This document shows, one piece after another, positions 17,286 to 24,902 of a stretch of DNA of 64,000 bases; within the stretch, counting starts at the first letter, position 1; every line of letters starts with the position of its first letter. The translations under genes were made by a program, and so were the position numbers. The stretch comes from Sphingomonas sp. (GTDB lineage: Bacteria; Pseudomonadota; Alphaproteobacteria; Sphingomonadales; Sphingomonadaceae): positions 170,125-234,124 of the forward strand of contig JAFOMG010000002.1 in the NCBI GenBank assembly GCA_017418975.1. The letters run 5' to 3'. Below the pieces are notes generated by a model. The model saw only the letters and a list, made by a program, of their open reading frames with translations, made no database searches and was not told the origin of the DNA.

Positions 17286-18322
17286 TGGCAGCGGTACGTA
17301 CCCTGATCGTCGACGACAGCGCCTCGATGCGCGCGACGCTCAACCGCATGCTTTCCGCCGACCCCGCGATCGAGGTCGTCGGCATGGCGCCCGAGCCCTT
17401 CGCGGCGCGGGAGATGATCAAGTCGCTCAACCCCGACGTGCTGACGCTCGACGTCGAGATGCCGGGGATGGACGGCCTGTCCTTTCTCGAGCGGATCATG
17501 CGCCTGCGGCCGATGCCGGTGGTGATGTGCTCGACGCTGACGGCGCGCGGGGCGGAAGTGACGATCGAGGCGCTCCGCCTGGGCGCGGTCGACTATGTCA
17601 CCAAGCCCAGCGGCACGCCCGAGGATATCGAGCGCGACGCGGTGCTGCTCTGCGAGAAGGTGAAGGCCGCCGCCCGTTCGGTCGCCCGCGCCGGCCCGCA
17701 GCGCCTGCCCGCCCAGCCGACGCTGGCCGCCGGCGCTGTCGGCGAGCGGATCATCGCGATGGGCTCCTCCACCGGCGGCGTCGAGGCGCTGTTCTCGCTG
17801 CTGCCGGCCCTGCCCGAGAATTGCCCGCCGGTGCTGGTCGTCCAGCACATGCCGGCCGCCTTCACGCATAATTTCGCGGAGCGGCTGAACGGCGAATGCC
17901 GGGTGCATGTGGTGGAAGCTACGGATGGCGCGCCGGTGCTGCCGGGAACCGTCTATATTGCTCCTGGGGGGCAGCGCCACATGGAGCTGCGCGGCGGCGT
18001 GCGCGGCCATGTCAAGCTGCGCGACGGCGATCCGGTCTCCGGCCATCGCCCGTCGGTGGACATGCTGTTCAACTCGGTGGCGCCGCTCGGCAAAGCCGCG
18101 GTCGGCGTGATCCTCACCGGCATGGGGGCCGACGGCGCCCAGGGCATGCTGGCGATGCGCCAGGCCGGGGCCCGCACGCTGGGCCAGAGCAGGGAGACCT
18201 GCGTGGTCTGGGGAATGCCGCGCTCGGCGAAGGAGCTGGGCGCGGTGGAACAGGAAGTTGGTTTGTCTGGCATGCCCGAGGCGATCCTCAAGGCATGCCG
18301 CGAGAAGATTGGGAGCGTCTGA
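17285..18322 (+). CDS. cheB: Chemotaxis methylesterase/deamidase CheB
   Basis: 345 residues; the ATG overlaps the cheR stop (ATGA). The receiver domain (1-120) has VDDSASMR, LTLDVEMPGMDG with the phospho-acceptor Asp, and YVTKPSG. The C-terminal esterase domain carries catalytic Ser in GSSTGGVEAL, His in VQHMPAAFT and Asp in TGMGADGAQGM. It removes receptor methyl groups after phosphorylation by CheA, giving adaptation. Confidence 0.95.
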   Translation: MAAVRTLIVDDSASMRATLNRMLSADPAIEVVGMAPEPFAAREMIKSLNPDVLTLDVEMPGMDGLSFLERIMRLRPMPVVMCSTLTARGAEVTIEALRLGAVDYVTKPSGTPEDIERDAVLLCEKVKAAARSVARAGPQRLPAQPTLAAGAVGERIIAMGSSTGGVEALFSLLPALPENCPPVLVVQHMPAAFTHNFAERLNGECRVHVVEATDGAPVLPGTVYIAPGGQRHMELRGGVRGHVKLRDGDPVSGHRPSVDMLFNSVAPLGKAAVGVILTGMGADGAQGMLAMRQAGARTLGQSRETCVVWGMPRSAKELGAVEQEVGLSGMPEAILKACREKIGSV

Positions 18323-18711
18323 TGCCTGCTGCTGCAGCGATCAAGGTGATGGTCGTCGATGACCAGACCAGCATGCGCGCGATGATCCGTCGCGCGCTGC
18401 AGGATCTCGGGTTCAAGGACGTGCGTGACAAGCCCAGTGCCCAGGAGGCGCTGGCGGCGGTCAAGAGCGACCGCGTGCATCTGATCATCTCCGACTACAA
18501 CATGCCGGAGATGGACGGCCTCCAGTTCCTGGAGGCGGTGCGCACCGATGCCGTGATCGGCAAGACGGTGTTCATCATGCTCACCGGCTCGTCCGACAAG
18601 GAGATCGTCCAGAAGGCCGCGGCGCTGGGCGTGAACAACTATGTCGTGAAGCCCTTCGCGCCGGCCGCGCTGAAGGAGAAGATCGAGCGCGTCTTCGGCG
18701 AGCTCACCTGA
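18322..18711 (+). CDS. cheY: CheY-type response regulator, second copy
   Basis: 129 residues, ATGA overlap with cheB. It is a complete single-domain receiver: VVDDQTSMR, phospho-acceptor Asp in LIISDYNMPEMDG, Thr in FIMLTGSS and Lys in YVVKPFA. This copy resembles classical motor-binding CheY proteins more than the first copy does, so it is the likelier FliM ligand. That assignment is inference. Confidence 0.93.
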   Translation: MPAAAAIKVMVVDDQTSMRAMIRRALQDLGFKDVRDKPSAQEALAAVKSDRVHLIISDYNMPEMDGLQFLEAVRTDAVIGKTVFIMLTGSSDKEIVQKAAALGVNNYVVKPFAPAALKEKIERVFGELT

Positions 18712-19235
18712 TGCGCCGGCTCGCCATCGTTCAGGGCGAGCATGCCGTGGTGGCCGAGCCCGGGGTGGTCGTCTCCACCCTGCTCGGCAGCTGCGTCGCC
18801 GCATGCCTGTTCGATCCGGTCGCCCGGGTCGGCGGCATGAACCATTTCCTGCTGGGCGAGCCCGGCGCGGACCAGCGCGTCGGCGCCTCGGAAATGGCGC
18901 GCTACGGCGTGCACGCGATGGAGCTGCTGATCAACGGGATGATGCAGAAGGGCGCGGTGCGCGGCCGGCTGATGGCGCATCTCTATGGCGGCGCCAACAT
19001 CGTCTCGGGACTGGGCTCGATCGGCTCCTCGAACGCCGCCTTCGCGCGCCGCTTCATGGCGACCGAGGGCATTGCCGTGGGGCACAGCGATCTGGGGGGC
19101 ACCAGCGCCCGCAAGATCGAGTTCCTTCCCCATGAGGGCCGCAGCCGCTGCGTCAAGGTTACGGACCGCGTGCCCGAGCGCCCGCCGGTCCCCGTTCACG
19201 CCCCGGTCTCCGGCGGCGATCTGGAGCTGTTCTGA
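18711..19235 (+). CDS. cheD: Chemoreceptor glutamine deamidase CheD
   Basis: 174 residues, ATGA overlap with the second cheY. The catalytic Cys lies in TLLGSCVAACLFD and the His in GGMNHFLLG; GGANIV and GHSDLGGTSARKIEF are further family motifs. CheD deamidates receptor glutamines and in other bacteria interacts with CheC. No cheC is present in this operon. Confidence 0.94.
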   Translation: MRRLAIVQGEHAVVAEPGVVVSTLLGSCVAACLFDPVARVGGMNHFLLGEPGADQRVGASEMARYGVHAMELLINGMMQKGAVRGRLMAHLYGGANIVSGLGSIGSSNAAFARRFMATEGIAVGHSDLGGTSARKIEFLPHEGRSRCVKVTDRVPERPPVPVHAPVSGGDLELF

Positions 19236-19570
19236 TGTCCTGCATGCCCGTTCCCTCGCAGCTTCCCACCGCACGGGCGATCTCCGGCTTCGATCCCTTC
19301 TCGGCGACGCTGCACAATGTGATCGCCGGCGAGATCCGCGAGATGCGCGCCAAGCTGGAGGCGCTTGCCGAGGTGCTCGTCGGCGACGCGCATTTCGCCA
19401 GCGCCTATCTCGAGCAGCTCCAGGACTTCGACTATCTCATCCAGCATGCCGACGAGTGCGTGAACCTGCTCGAGCGGATCGCGCGGGGCGAGGATTCGCT
19501 CTCGGCGATCGGCCATATCCGCCTGGGCGCGGTGCAGCAGCGCATGCGCGACGCGCTCGGGGGCGCCTGA
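19235..19570 (+). CDS. Unknown protein of the chemotaxis operon
   Basis: 111 residues starting ATG over the cheD stop (ATGA). It is predicted mainly alpha-helical, with a run IREMRAKLEALAEVLVGDAH and then YLEQLQDFDYLIQHADECVNLLERIARGE. It has no signal peptide and no membrane segment. It lies between cheD and motB and is therefore co-expressed with the chemotaxis genes. I do not recognise the family; an adaptor or phosphatase-like role at the motor or array is possible, but nothing in the sequence proves it. Confidence 0.7.
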   Translation: MSCMPVPSQLPTARAISGFDPFSATLHNVIAGEIREMRAKLEALAEVLVGDAHFASAYLEQLQDFDYLIQHADECVNLLERIARGEDSLSAIGHIRLGAVQQRMRDALGGA

Positions 19571-19572
19571 CC

Positions 19573-20427
19573 ATGCCCGTGCCCGGCGCCAATGATCGCC
19601 CGATCGTCATCAAGCGGGTCAAGAAAGTCGCGGGCGGCCATCATGGCGGCGCCTGGAAGGTCGCCTATGCCGACTTCGTGACCGCGATGATGGCCTTTTT
19701 CATGCTGCTCTGGCTGATCGCCAATCCCGACAAGCAGCGGCTGAAGGGCCTGGCCGCCTATTTCTCGCCGACCATTTCCGACACGTCGCCCTCGACGCCG
19801 GTGATGGGCACGTCCGAGGGCGCGGGCGGCCAGGCGCGCCGCTCGTCGAACGACAGCAGCCGCGCGAACGGCACGCCGACGACCGAGGCCGCCACCAACG
19901 GCGCGGCGCGCGGCGGCACCGCCGACGTGCCCGACACATCGATGCGCGTGCTCGCCAGCGAACTGCAGATCGCCCTCGACGCCGTGCCGCAGGACCAGGC
20001 GCGCAAGAACGTGGCGATCGAGCCGGAGCGCGCGGGCATGCGGATCACGCTGATGGACACCGACAAGCAATCGATGTTCCGCCCGGGCACCGCCGAGCTC
20101 AACCCCTTCGCCCGCGCGCTGCTCGCCAAGACCGCCGGCAAGCTCGCCCAGGCGGGCGGGCAGATCGCGATCGAGGGCCATACCGACGCGACCGGCGGCG
20201 GCCAGAGCGATGCGAACTGGCAGCTTTCGGGCGCGCGCGCGCTCGCCGCGCGCCAGGCGATGATCGCCGCGGGCATGACGCCGGACCGTTTCGCCGAGAT
20301 CGTCGCCATGGGCGGCACCCGGCCGGTCTTCCCGGACCAGCCCGACCGGGCGGAGAACCGCCGCATCACCATCGTCCTGAAGGCCGAGGCGCCCTCGCTT
20401 CCGACCGACAGCAGCTTCAAGTTCTGA
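19573..20427 (+). CDS. motB: Flagellar motor stator protein MotB
   Basis: 284 residues. A cytoplasmic start is followed by a single TM helix, KVAYADFVTAMMAFFMLLWL, containing the proton-binding Asp. A linker rich in Ser/Thr (~75-120) follows. The C-terminal OmpA-like peptidoglycan-binding domain has IEGHTDATGG and ENRRITIVL. It anchors MotA to the cell wall. The start is two bases after the preceding stop. Confidence 0.95.
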   Translation: MPVPGANDRPIVIKRVKKVAGGHHGGAWKVAYADFVTAMMAFFMLLWLIANPDKQRLKGLAAYFSPTISDTSPSTPVMGTSEGAGGQARRSSNDSSRANGTPTTEAATNGAARGGTADVPDTSMRVLASELQIALDAVPQDQARKNVAIEPERAGMRITLMDTDKQSMFRPGTAELNPFARALLAKTAGKLAQAGGQIAIEGHTDATGGGQSDANWQLSGARALAARQAMIAAGMTPDRFAEIVAMGGTRPVFPDQPDRAENRRITIVLKAEAPSLPTDSSFKF

Positions 20428-20438
20428 GTATCGCCGCC

Positions 20439-20888
20439 ATGAAGAAGATCCTGTTCCTGGCCATCGTGCTGCTCTCCGGACTCGGCCTGGGGGGCGCCGC
20501 CGCGTTCGGCACGCTGCTGGTGCTCGGCCCCCGCCCCGCGCACGCCGCCGCCGCGCCCGCCCCGGCGGACGTCGAGACCGCGTTCGTCCAGGTGGACAAG
20601 CTGCTCGCGCCGCTGGTCTCGCCCGATGACGGGCGGCTCACCGGCTATGTCCAGTTCCAGTTCAACCTCGAGGTGCCGAAGGACAAATCGTCCGAAGTGA
20701 CCAAGCGGCTGCCGCTGCTGCTGCACGCGATCAACATGCGCACCTTCAAGACGCCGATGGCCGCCGGCAAGGACGGGCTGCTGCCCAGCCTCGAGCAGTT
20801 CCGCAAGATCGTGGAAGCCGCCGCCCCGGAGGCGTTCGGCGCCGGCGTGGTGCGCAAGGTGGCGATCACCCAGGCGACTCCTGCGTAA
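20439..20888 (+). CDS. FliL-like flagellar membrane-anchored protein
   Basis: 149 residues: one N-terminal membrane helix (~5-30) and a periplasmic domain. That domain follows the FliL pattern (VQVDKLLAPL, then GYVQFQFNLEV, then helical segments). FliL supports stator function at the ring around MotAB, which fits its position 12 bases after motB. A clearer fliL is present at 50254, so this is probably a paralogue with a specialised role. Confidence in the exact family is moderate. Confidence 0.6.
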   Translation: MKKILFLAIVLLSGLGLGGAAAFGTLLVLGPRPAHAAAAPAPADVETAFVQVDKLLAPLVSPDDGRLTGYVQFQFNLEVPKDKSSEVTKRLPLLLHAINMRTFKTPMAAGKDGLLPSLEQFRKIVEAAAPEAFGAGVVRKVAITQATPA

Positions 20889-20903
20889 AATACGTATTTT
20901 ACG
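20884..20903. repeat. 20-bp perfect palindrome at the end of the chemotaxis operon
   Basis: CGTAAAATACGTATTTTACG is a perfect palindrome that includes the stop codon of the FliL-like gene. It is strikingly AT-rich for this genome. It could be a weak terminator hairpin or a regulator site for the PilZ gene, whose -10 box begins 30 bases downstream. Confidence 0.6.
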
Positions 20904-20933
20904 TCGAGACGGCCCGCACCCGCCGGCGATCCC

Positions 20934-20941
20934 CCTATAAA
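20934..20941 (+). promoter_or_regulatory. -10-like box CCTATAAA for the PilZ gene
   Basis: CCCCCTATAAAAAACAG lies 34 bases before the GTG start of the PilZ protein and belongs to the shared box class. Confidence 0.5.
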
Positions 20942-20974
20942 AAACAGAGGTCACGCAATTTCACCGAGGACATA

Positions 20975-21592
20975 GTGGAAGCAAACCCCGCCATCGCAAG
21001 CGAGAACCGCGACGAGTGGATCGAGCGCGCGCCGCGGGCAGTGGCCACGCTCCTCGTCGGCAAGCTGCGCCATGAAGGCAATCCCGGCCAGCTGTGCCGG
21101 GTGCGCAACCTCTCCGAACGCGGCATGCAGATCGACACGATCGCCTCGCTGCTGCCCGACATGCGGATCACCGTGGAGCTGCGCGGCGGCGCGCTGTTGG
21201 ACGGCGCGATCGCCTGGACCAAGGGCGGCCGTGCCGGCGTGCGGTTCGATACCCCGGCCGATGTGAACGCCATTCTCGGCAAGCCGCAGGCCGAGGCGGC
21301 CGCGGCGCGCCCGCGCTCGCCGCGCTTCGCCGCCGACATCCCCGCGCGGATCAGCGCGCTCGGCCGCCCGATCGACGTGGTCGTCGTCGACTTGTCGCAG
21401 GGCGGCGCCTGCCTGCGCATGCAGCGTCCGCTGCGCCCCGATACCGAGGTGATCCTGATGATCCCGGGCCTGCCTTCGCGCCGCTGCACCACGCGCTGGA
21501 GCAACGAGGAGCTCACCGGCGTCGCCTTTCACGACCCCATTTCCTATGCCGAGCTCTCGGCCTGGCTGGACAGCCCCGCCGCCCGCGGCTGA
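20975..21592 (+). CDS. Two-domain PilZ protein, probable c-di-GMP receptor controlling motility
   Basis: 205 residues from a GTG with GAGGA seven bases upstream. There are two PilZ-like domains: the first with VRNLSERGMQID (~45-57) and the second with RSPRF...VVDLSQGGACLR (~115-155). The R-x-x-x-R part is less clear in the first domain, so only the second may bind c-di-GMP. YcgR-type proteins of this kind slow or bias the motor when c-di-GMP rises. Its place directly after motB and its flagellar-type promoter support such a role. Confidence 0.8.
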   Translation: MEANPAIASENRDEWIERAPRAVATLLVGKLRHEGNPGQLCRVRNLSERGMQIDTIASLLPDMRITVELRGGALLDGAIAWTKGGRAGVRFDTPADVNAILGKPQAEAAAARPRSPRFAADIPARISALGRPIDVVVVDLSQGGACLRMQRPLRPDTEVILMIPGLPSRRCTTRWSNEELTGVAFHDPISYAELSAWLDSPAARG

Positions 21593-21617
21593 TCCTTTCC
21601 CGTCCCGGCGCGATCGA

Positions 21618-21646
21618 GGCGTCCGTGCGGTGGCACGGGCGCCTTT
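21618..21646 (+). terminator. Terminator after the PilZ gene
   Basis: GGCGTCCGTG and CACGGGCGCC pair (one G-T wobble) across a six-base loop and are followed by TTTGCCTTT. Confidence 0.7.
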
Positions 21647-21699
21647 GCCTTTGGCGACCGCATCGGTTCCGGACCCGGAGACGCGCATCCAATTTCGAC

Positions 21700-21796
21700 C
21701 GTCACCTCGGACTTGCTCCAGGGTTCATTGTGCCGCATCGACGAAACAGGAGCCTCTTGTCTCCCCCGTGGCCCCCGAAGCCAGTCCGGGGTGACG
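21700..21796. repeat. Interspersed palindromic repeat, family A copy 2 (degenerate)
   Basis: The left end CGTCACCTCGGACTTG matches the right end CCAGTCCGGGGTGACG in inverted orientation with two or three changes. The interior is non-coding. The long spacer between the PilZ gene and fliP (541 bases) is made of this repeat, a family D repeat and terminators; I see no gene in it. Confidence 0.55.
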
Positions 21797-21896
21797 ATAG
21801 AGGTACGGCAAGCGCCACCGTCATTGGTGGCTGGGTTTGCGGTCGCCCTTTCGTCTGGAACGGAGATCCTACATCGCCCGGGGCCTATCACGGCGG

Positions 21897-22061
21897 AAGG
21901 TCACAAAGGCCATGACATGGGCGGCGCAGGCACCGGGCATGCCGCATCCTTGTTGCGCGGACACCCACCCAGGCCGCTCCTATATTTCCCACAGAGGCAA
22001 AGAGCGCCGAACCTGCACCGGAGCGTGGACAGCCCAGCAGGCGAAACCCTACATTGCAAGG
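21897..22061 (+). repeat. Family D interspersed repeat, copy 1
   Basis: The last 32 bases (22030-22061, containing GCGAAACCCTACATTGCAAG) are identical to 55593-55624. The preceding ~130 bases match in pieces, such as AAGGTC-CAAAGGCC, TTGCGCG, TCCTAT-TTTCC and AAAGAGCG. The function is unknown. Confidence 0.6.
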
Positions 22062-22079
22062 TGCACGCCCCGCACGAAC

Positions 22080-22110
22080 AAAAAGGGCGGACGCCCCCCG
22101 GCATCCGCCC
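22080..22110 (-). terminator. Terminator of fliN-fliO-fliP
   Basis: On the minus strand GGGCGGATGCC pairs with GGCGTCCGCCC (one wobble) and is followed by TTTTT. Confidence 0.85.
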
Positions 22111-22134
22111 CTTTCCCGGCCGCCTGCGGCCTCG

Positions 22135-22869
22135 CTACTGGGCGAAGCTCTTGACCAGCGATCCGGCGACCAGCGCCCAGCCATCCACGAGCACGAAGAA
22201 GATGATCTTCATCGGCAGCGATATCGTTGGCGGCGGCAGCATCATCATGCCCATCGCCATCAGCACCGCCGACACCGCCAGGTCGATCACCAGGAACGGC
22301 AGCAGCAGCAGGAAACCGATCTCGAAGGCGCGGCGCAGCTCCGAGATCATGAAAGCCGGCGCCAGCGTGGTCAGCGGCGTCTCGGCGCGGTTCTGGATCT
22401 TCTTGCCCCCCAGATCGGCGAACAGCTTGAGATCGCTGTCGCGCACCTGGCCGAGCATGAACTTGCGAAACGGCTCGGCCGTCCGCTCAAAGGCCTGGCT
22501 CTCGGTGATCCTGCCCTTGGTATAGGGATCGACGCCCTGGCTCCATGCCTTCTCGAAGGTGGGCGCCATCACGAAGAAGCTGAGGAACAGCGCCAGGCTG
22601 ATGATCACCGGGTTGGGCGGCACGCCCTGCGCGCCGATGCCGGTGCGCAGCAGCGAGAGCGCCACCACCATGCGGGTGAAGCTGGTGACGGTCATCAGCA
22701 GCCCCGGGGCCAGGCTGAGCACCGTCAGCATCAGCACCAGCTGGATCGCCTTGGCCGAGAGCGCGCCGTCCGGGCCGCCGATGTTGATCGTCGTGCCCTT
22801 GGCCTGGGCATAGGCCTCGGCCGGCATGAGGATCAGGGCGGCCAGGGCCGCCGCGAGGAGCCTATGCAT
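22135..22869 (-). CDS. fliP: Flagellar export gate protein FliP
   Basis: 244 residues from the ATG at 22867-22869, overlapping the fliO stop by eight bases. A cleavable signal peptide (ending AEAYA) is followed by membrane helices. SLAPGLLMTVTSFTRMVVALSLLR and the C-terminal FLVIDLAVSAVLMAMGMMMLPP are strongly conserved FliP segments. FliP, FliQ and FliR form the export channel core. fliQ and fliR are in the divergent operon. Confidence 0.95.
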   Translation of the reverse strand: MHRLLAAALAALILMPAEAYAQAKGTTINIGGPDGALSAKAIQLVLMLTVLSLAPGLLMTVTSFTRMVVALSLLRTGIGAQGVPPNPVIISLALFLSFFVMAPTFEKAWSQGVDPYTKGRITESQAFERTAEPFRKFMLGQVRDSDLKLFADLGGKKIQNRAETPLTTLAPAFMISELRRAFEIGFLLLLPFLVIDLAVSAVLMAMGMMMLPPPTISLPMKIIFFVLVDGWALVAGSLVKSFAQ

Positions 22870-23389
22870 CGAGCGCGGCCCGCACCGCGGCGCGGTTCCA
22901 CCGCGTGGTGTTGCGCTGCTCGCGGACGCGCTTGGGCGCGCGCGGCGGATGGGCATTGCGGGTTGCGGCGACGGTCGCGGCCCGGGCGGCGACTGCCCTG
23001 GGCAGCTCGGCCAGCCTGGGAAGATCGACCAGCCGGGCGAAATTGGCCCCGAGCGCGGCGATGTCCTCGGCGAGATTGGCCGCCGGCACGGGCTCCGCGG
23101 CGGGCTCGGGCGCAGTCAGCTCGGGCGCGACGATGCCGCTCTCGATGGTCGCCTGCCCCTCGGGACCGAACATCACCAGATGCTCCATCCCGTCGCGGCG
23201 GATCAGCGCCACCGAGCGCTTGCCATCGACCGACAGGCGCTCGACGATCTCGATCCGCTTGCGGCGCGTGCTGGTCACGCGGCCGGGCAGCTTCACGTCA
23301 TAGCGCTTCACGAACCAGAGCGCGCCGGCGAGCATGCCGAGCACCATCCCGAGCGCACCCACGGTGCGCAGCATCGACAGGATGTCCAT
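22862..23389 (-). CDS. fliO: Flagellar assembly protein FliO
   Basis: 175 residues: one N-terminal TM helix (TVGALGMVLGMLAGALWFV), then a small domain RIEIVERLSVDGKRSVALIRRDGMEHLVMFG typical of FliO, and a long basic, Ala/Arg-rich tail. FliO helps assemble the FliP ring. The ATG overlaps the fliN stop region. Confidence 0.85.
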   Translation of the reverse strand: MDILSMLRTVGALGMVLGMLAGALWFVKRYDVKLPGRVTSTRRKRIEIVERLSVDGKRSVALIRRDGMEHLVMFGPEGQATIESGIVAPELTAPEPAAEPVPAANLAEDIAALGANFARLVDLPRLAELPRAVAARAATVAATRNAHPPRAPKRVREQRNTTRWNRAAVRAALDA

Positions 23390-23625
23390 CAGTTGCGCTG
23401 CTTCTTCACGAGTTCGGTGATCTCGAGCGACATCACTTCGCCGTCGACCAGGACCACGCCCTTCGCGACGAGTTCGTCGTTCACATATACGAGCGAGGGA
23501 TCGTCCTGGCTGCTTTCCAGCGGGATCATCGCGCCGCGGCTCATCTGCAGGACCTGGCGGATCGGCACATTGGCCGAGCCCAGCACGATCGACATATCGA
23601 CCATAATTCCGTCGAGCACTGACAT
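23389..23625 (-). CDS. fliN: Flagellar C-ring protein FliN, short paralogue
   Basis: 78 residues, essentially one SpoA/FliN domain: VDMSIVLGSANVPIRQVLQMSRGAMIPL and LVYVNDELVAKGVVLVDGEVMSLEITELV. A second, longer FliN (116 residues) is encoded at 38609. FliN forms the lower C-ring and binds FliH-FliI. This one heads the fliN-fliO-fliP operon, so it may serve the switch or the export apparatus; which copy dominates cannot be told. Confidence 0.9.
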   Translation of the reverse strand: MSVLDGIMVDMSIVLGSANVPIRQVLQMSRGAMIPLESSQDDPSLVYVNDELVAKGVVLVDGEVMSLEITELVKKQRN

Positions 23626-23645
23626 GCGTGTTCCTTTCAGGAGGA

Positions 23646-23653
23646 CTTATAGG
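23646..23653 (-). promoter_or_regulatory. -10-like box CCTATAAG of fliN-fliO-fliP
   Basis: GTTCCTATAAGTCCTCC on the minus strand, 21 bases before the fliN ATG. The ftr-like palindrome at 23684-23696 is centred 41.5 bp upstream of the hexamer centre. Confidence 0.55.
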
Positions 23654-23683
23654 AACCTTTTTTCCGCGCCCGGCGCCCGGCCC

Positions 23684-23696
23684 GGCAATTTTTGCC
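23684..23696. promoter_or_regulatory. ftr-like palindrome between fliN and flgC
   Basis: GGCAATTTTTGCC, an inverted GGCAA/TTGCC repeat like the Caulobacter FlbD-binding ftr element. It lies between two divergent boxes, directly abutting the flgC box and 41.5 bp from the fliN box, so one protein could affect both. Confidence 0.6.
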
Positions 23697-23702
23697 TACA
23701 AT
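23695..23702 (+). promoter_or_regulatory. -10-like box CCTACAAT of flgC-flhB
   Basis: TTGCCTACAATGG on the plus strand, overlapping the right arm of the ftr-like palindrome and 40 bases before the flgC start. Confidence 0.5.
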
Positions 23703-23741
23703 GGAGGAAACGGCCCGTCGGGCCTGCGTGGAAGGACGATC

Positions 23742-24149
23742 ATGGACCTCAAGACCTCGCTCGGCATCTCCGCCTCGGGCCTGCGCGCGCAATCGCTGCG
23801 CATGCGGGTGATCGCGGAAAATCTGGCGAACCAGGACTCGGTGGCGGACACGCCGGGCGGCAATCCCTATCGCCGCCGCGTCGCCAGCTTCCAGTCCGAG
23901 GTCGACCGCTCGACCGGCGGCCTGGGCGTCAAGGTCAAGGCCATCGAGAACGACAAGTCGGACTTCGTGAAGGTCTATCAGCCCGGCCATCCGGCCGCGG
24001 ACAAGGACGGCTATGTCATGAAGCCCAACGTCAACGGCCTGATCGAGACGGCCGACATGAAGGCGGCGCAGCGCAGCTACGAAGCCAATCTCAATGCCAT
24101 CGAGGCCGCCAAGAGCCTGACGATGCGCACCATCGACCTCCTCAAGTAA
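23742..24149 (+). CDS. flgC: Flagellar proximal rod protein FlgC
   Basis: 135 residues; AAGGA precedes the ATG. The N-terminal ISASGLRAQSLRMRVIAENLANQDS and the C-terminal NLNAIEAAKSLTMRTIDLLK are the typical rod-protein ends. Normally flgB precedes flgC; here flgB is 8 kb away on the other strand and flgC heads flgC-fliE-fliQ-fliR-flhB. Confidence 0.95.
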   Translation: MDLKTSLGISASGLRAQSLRMRVIAENLANQDSVADTPGGNPYRRRVASFQSEVDRSTGGLGVKVKAIENDKSDFVKVYQPGHPAADKDGYVMKPNVNGLIETADMKAAQRSYEANLNAIEAAKSLTMRTIDLLK

Positions 24150-24161
24150 AGGATACACAGA

Positions 24162-24476
24162 ATGTCCATCGGAGCACTTGATGCGATGTCGGCCTATGGC
24201 CGCGTCGCCGGCCTTGGCGGCAACAGCAAGACGGACCCGATCAAGACCGGCGGCAGCGCCGGCGGCTTCGGCGCGATGGTCGAGGACATGGTCACCGGCA
24301 CCGCCGACCAGCTGCGCACGGCCGAGAAGGCCTCGGCCCAGCAGGTCGCCGGCAAGGGCGACCTGATCGACGTCGTCACCGCGATCGGCGCGGCCGAGAC
24401 CGCGCTCGACACCATGGTGGCGGTGCGCGATCGGGTGGTGAACGCCTATTCCGACATCATGCGGATGCAGATCTGA
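24162..24476 (+). CDS. fliE: Flagellar basal body protein FliE
   Basis: 104 residues, 12 bases after flgC. The C-terminal helix AIGAAETALDTMVAVRDRVVNAYSDIMRMQI is the FliE hallmark. FliE joins the MS ring or export gate to the rod. The following spacer contains a palindromic repeat. Confidence 0.93.
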   Translation: MSIGALDAMSAYGRVAGLGGNSKTDPIKTGGSAGGFGAMVEDMVTGTADQLRTAEKASAQQVAGKGDLIDVVTAIGAAETALDTMVAVRDRVVNAYSDIMRMQI

Positions 24477-24498
24477 TCCGCATCCTTGCACCTTTGCG

Positions 24499-24592
24499 CC
24501 CCGGCGAAGGCCGGGGCCCAGTATCGAGTTGGTGGGATAGGGAAATGCCCCTCTCAAAGGACATTGCAGCTGGGCCCCGGCCTTCGCCGGGG
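24499..24592. repeat. Interspersed palindromic repeat, family A copy 3, inside the flgC-flhB operon
   Basis: CCCCGGCGAAGGCCGGGGCC (to CAG at 24521) recurs inverted at 24570-24592, giving 23-bp arms and a 48-base interior. Placed between fliE and fliQ, it can form a strong RNA hairpin and may reduce or stabilise downstream mRNA. Confidence 0.75.
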
Positions 24593-24635
24593 AACGGCTC
24601 CTTCCTCTCTCCGAACCGTTTTCGGGGCTGAGCGC

Positions 24636-24902
24636 ATGCTGCCGTCGCAGGTCCTCGCACTGGCGCAGAGCGCGCTGATGCTGGTGCTCACCATCGCGGG
24701 TCCGCTGCTGCTGACCTCGCTGATCGTGGGCACCATCATCGGCCTGCTCCAGGCGCTGACGCAGATCCAGGAAACCACGCTCACCTTCGTCCCCAAGCTG
24801 CTCGCCATGGGGCTGGTGCTGCTGCTGATGCTGCCCACGATCGGACAGGCGCTGAACGATTTCATGACGCGGATCGGCAGCCTGATCGTGACCGCCGGAT
24901 GA
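24636..24902 (+). CDS. fliQ: Flagellar export gate protein FliQ
   Basis: 88 residues with two membrane helices (ALMLVLTIAGPLLLTSLIVG and LLAMGLVLLLMLP) and QALTQIQETTLTFVPK, the conserved FliQ loop. It is coupled to fliR by a four-base overlap. Confidence 0.95.
   Translation: MLPSQVLALAQSALMLVLTIAGPLLLTSLIVGTIIGLLQALTQIQETTLTFVPKLLAMGLVLLLMLPTIGQALNDFMTRIGSLIVTAG

Noticed and set aside
21713-22525. Plus-strand open frames in the spacer and opposite fliP
   Set aside because: They run through repeats and antisense to fliP, with no ribosome binding site or family motif.
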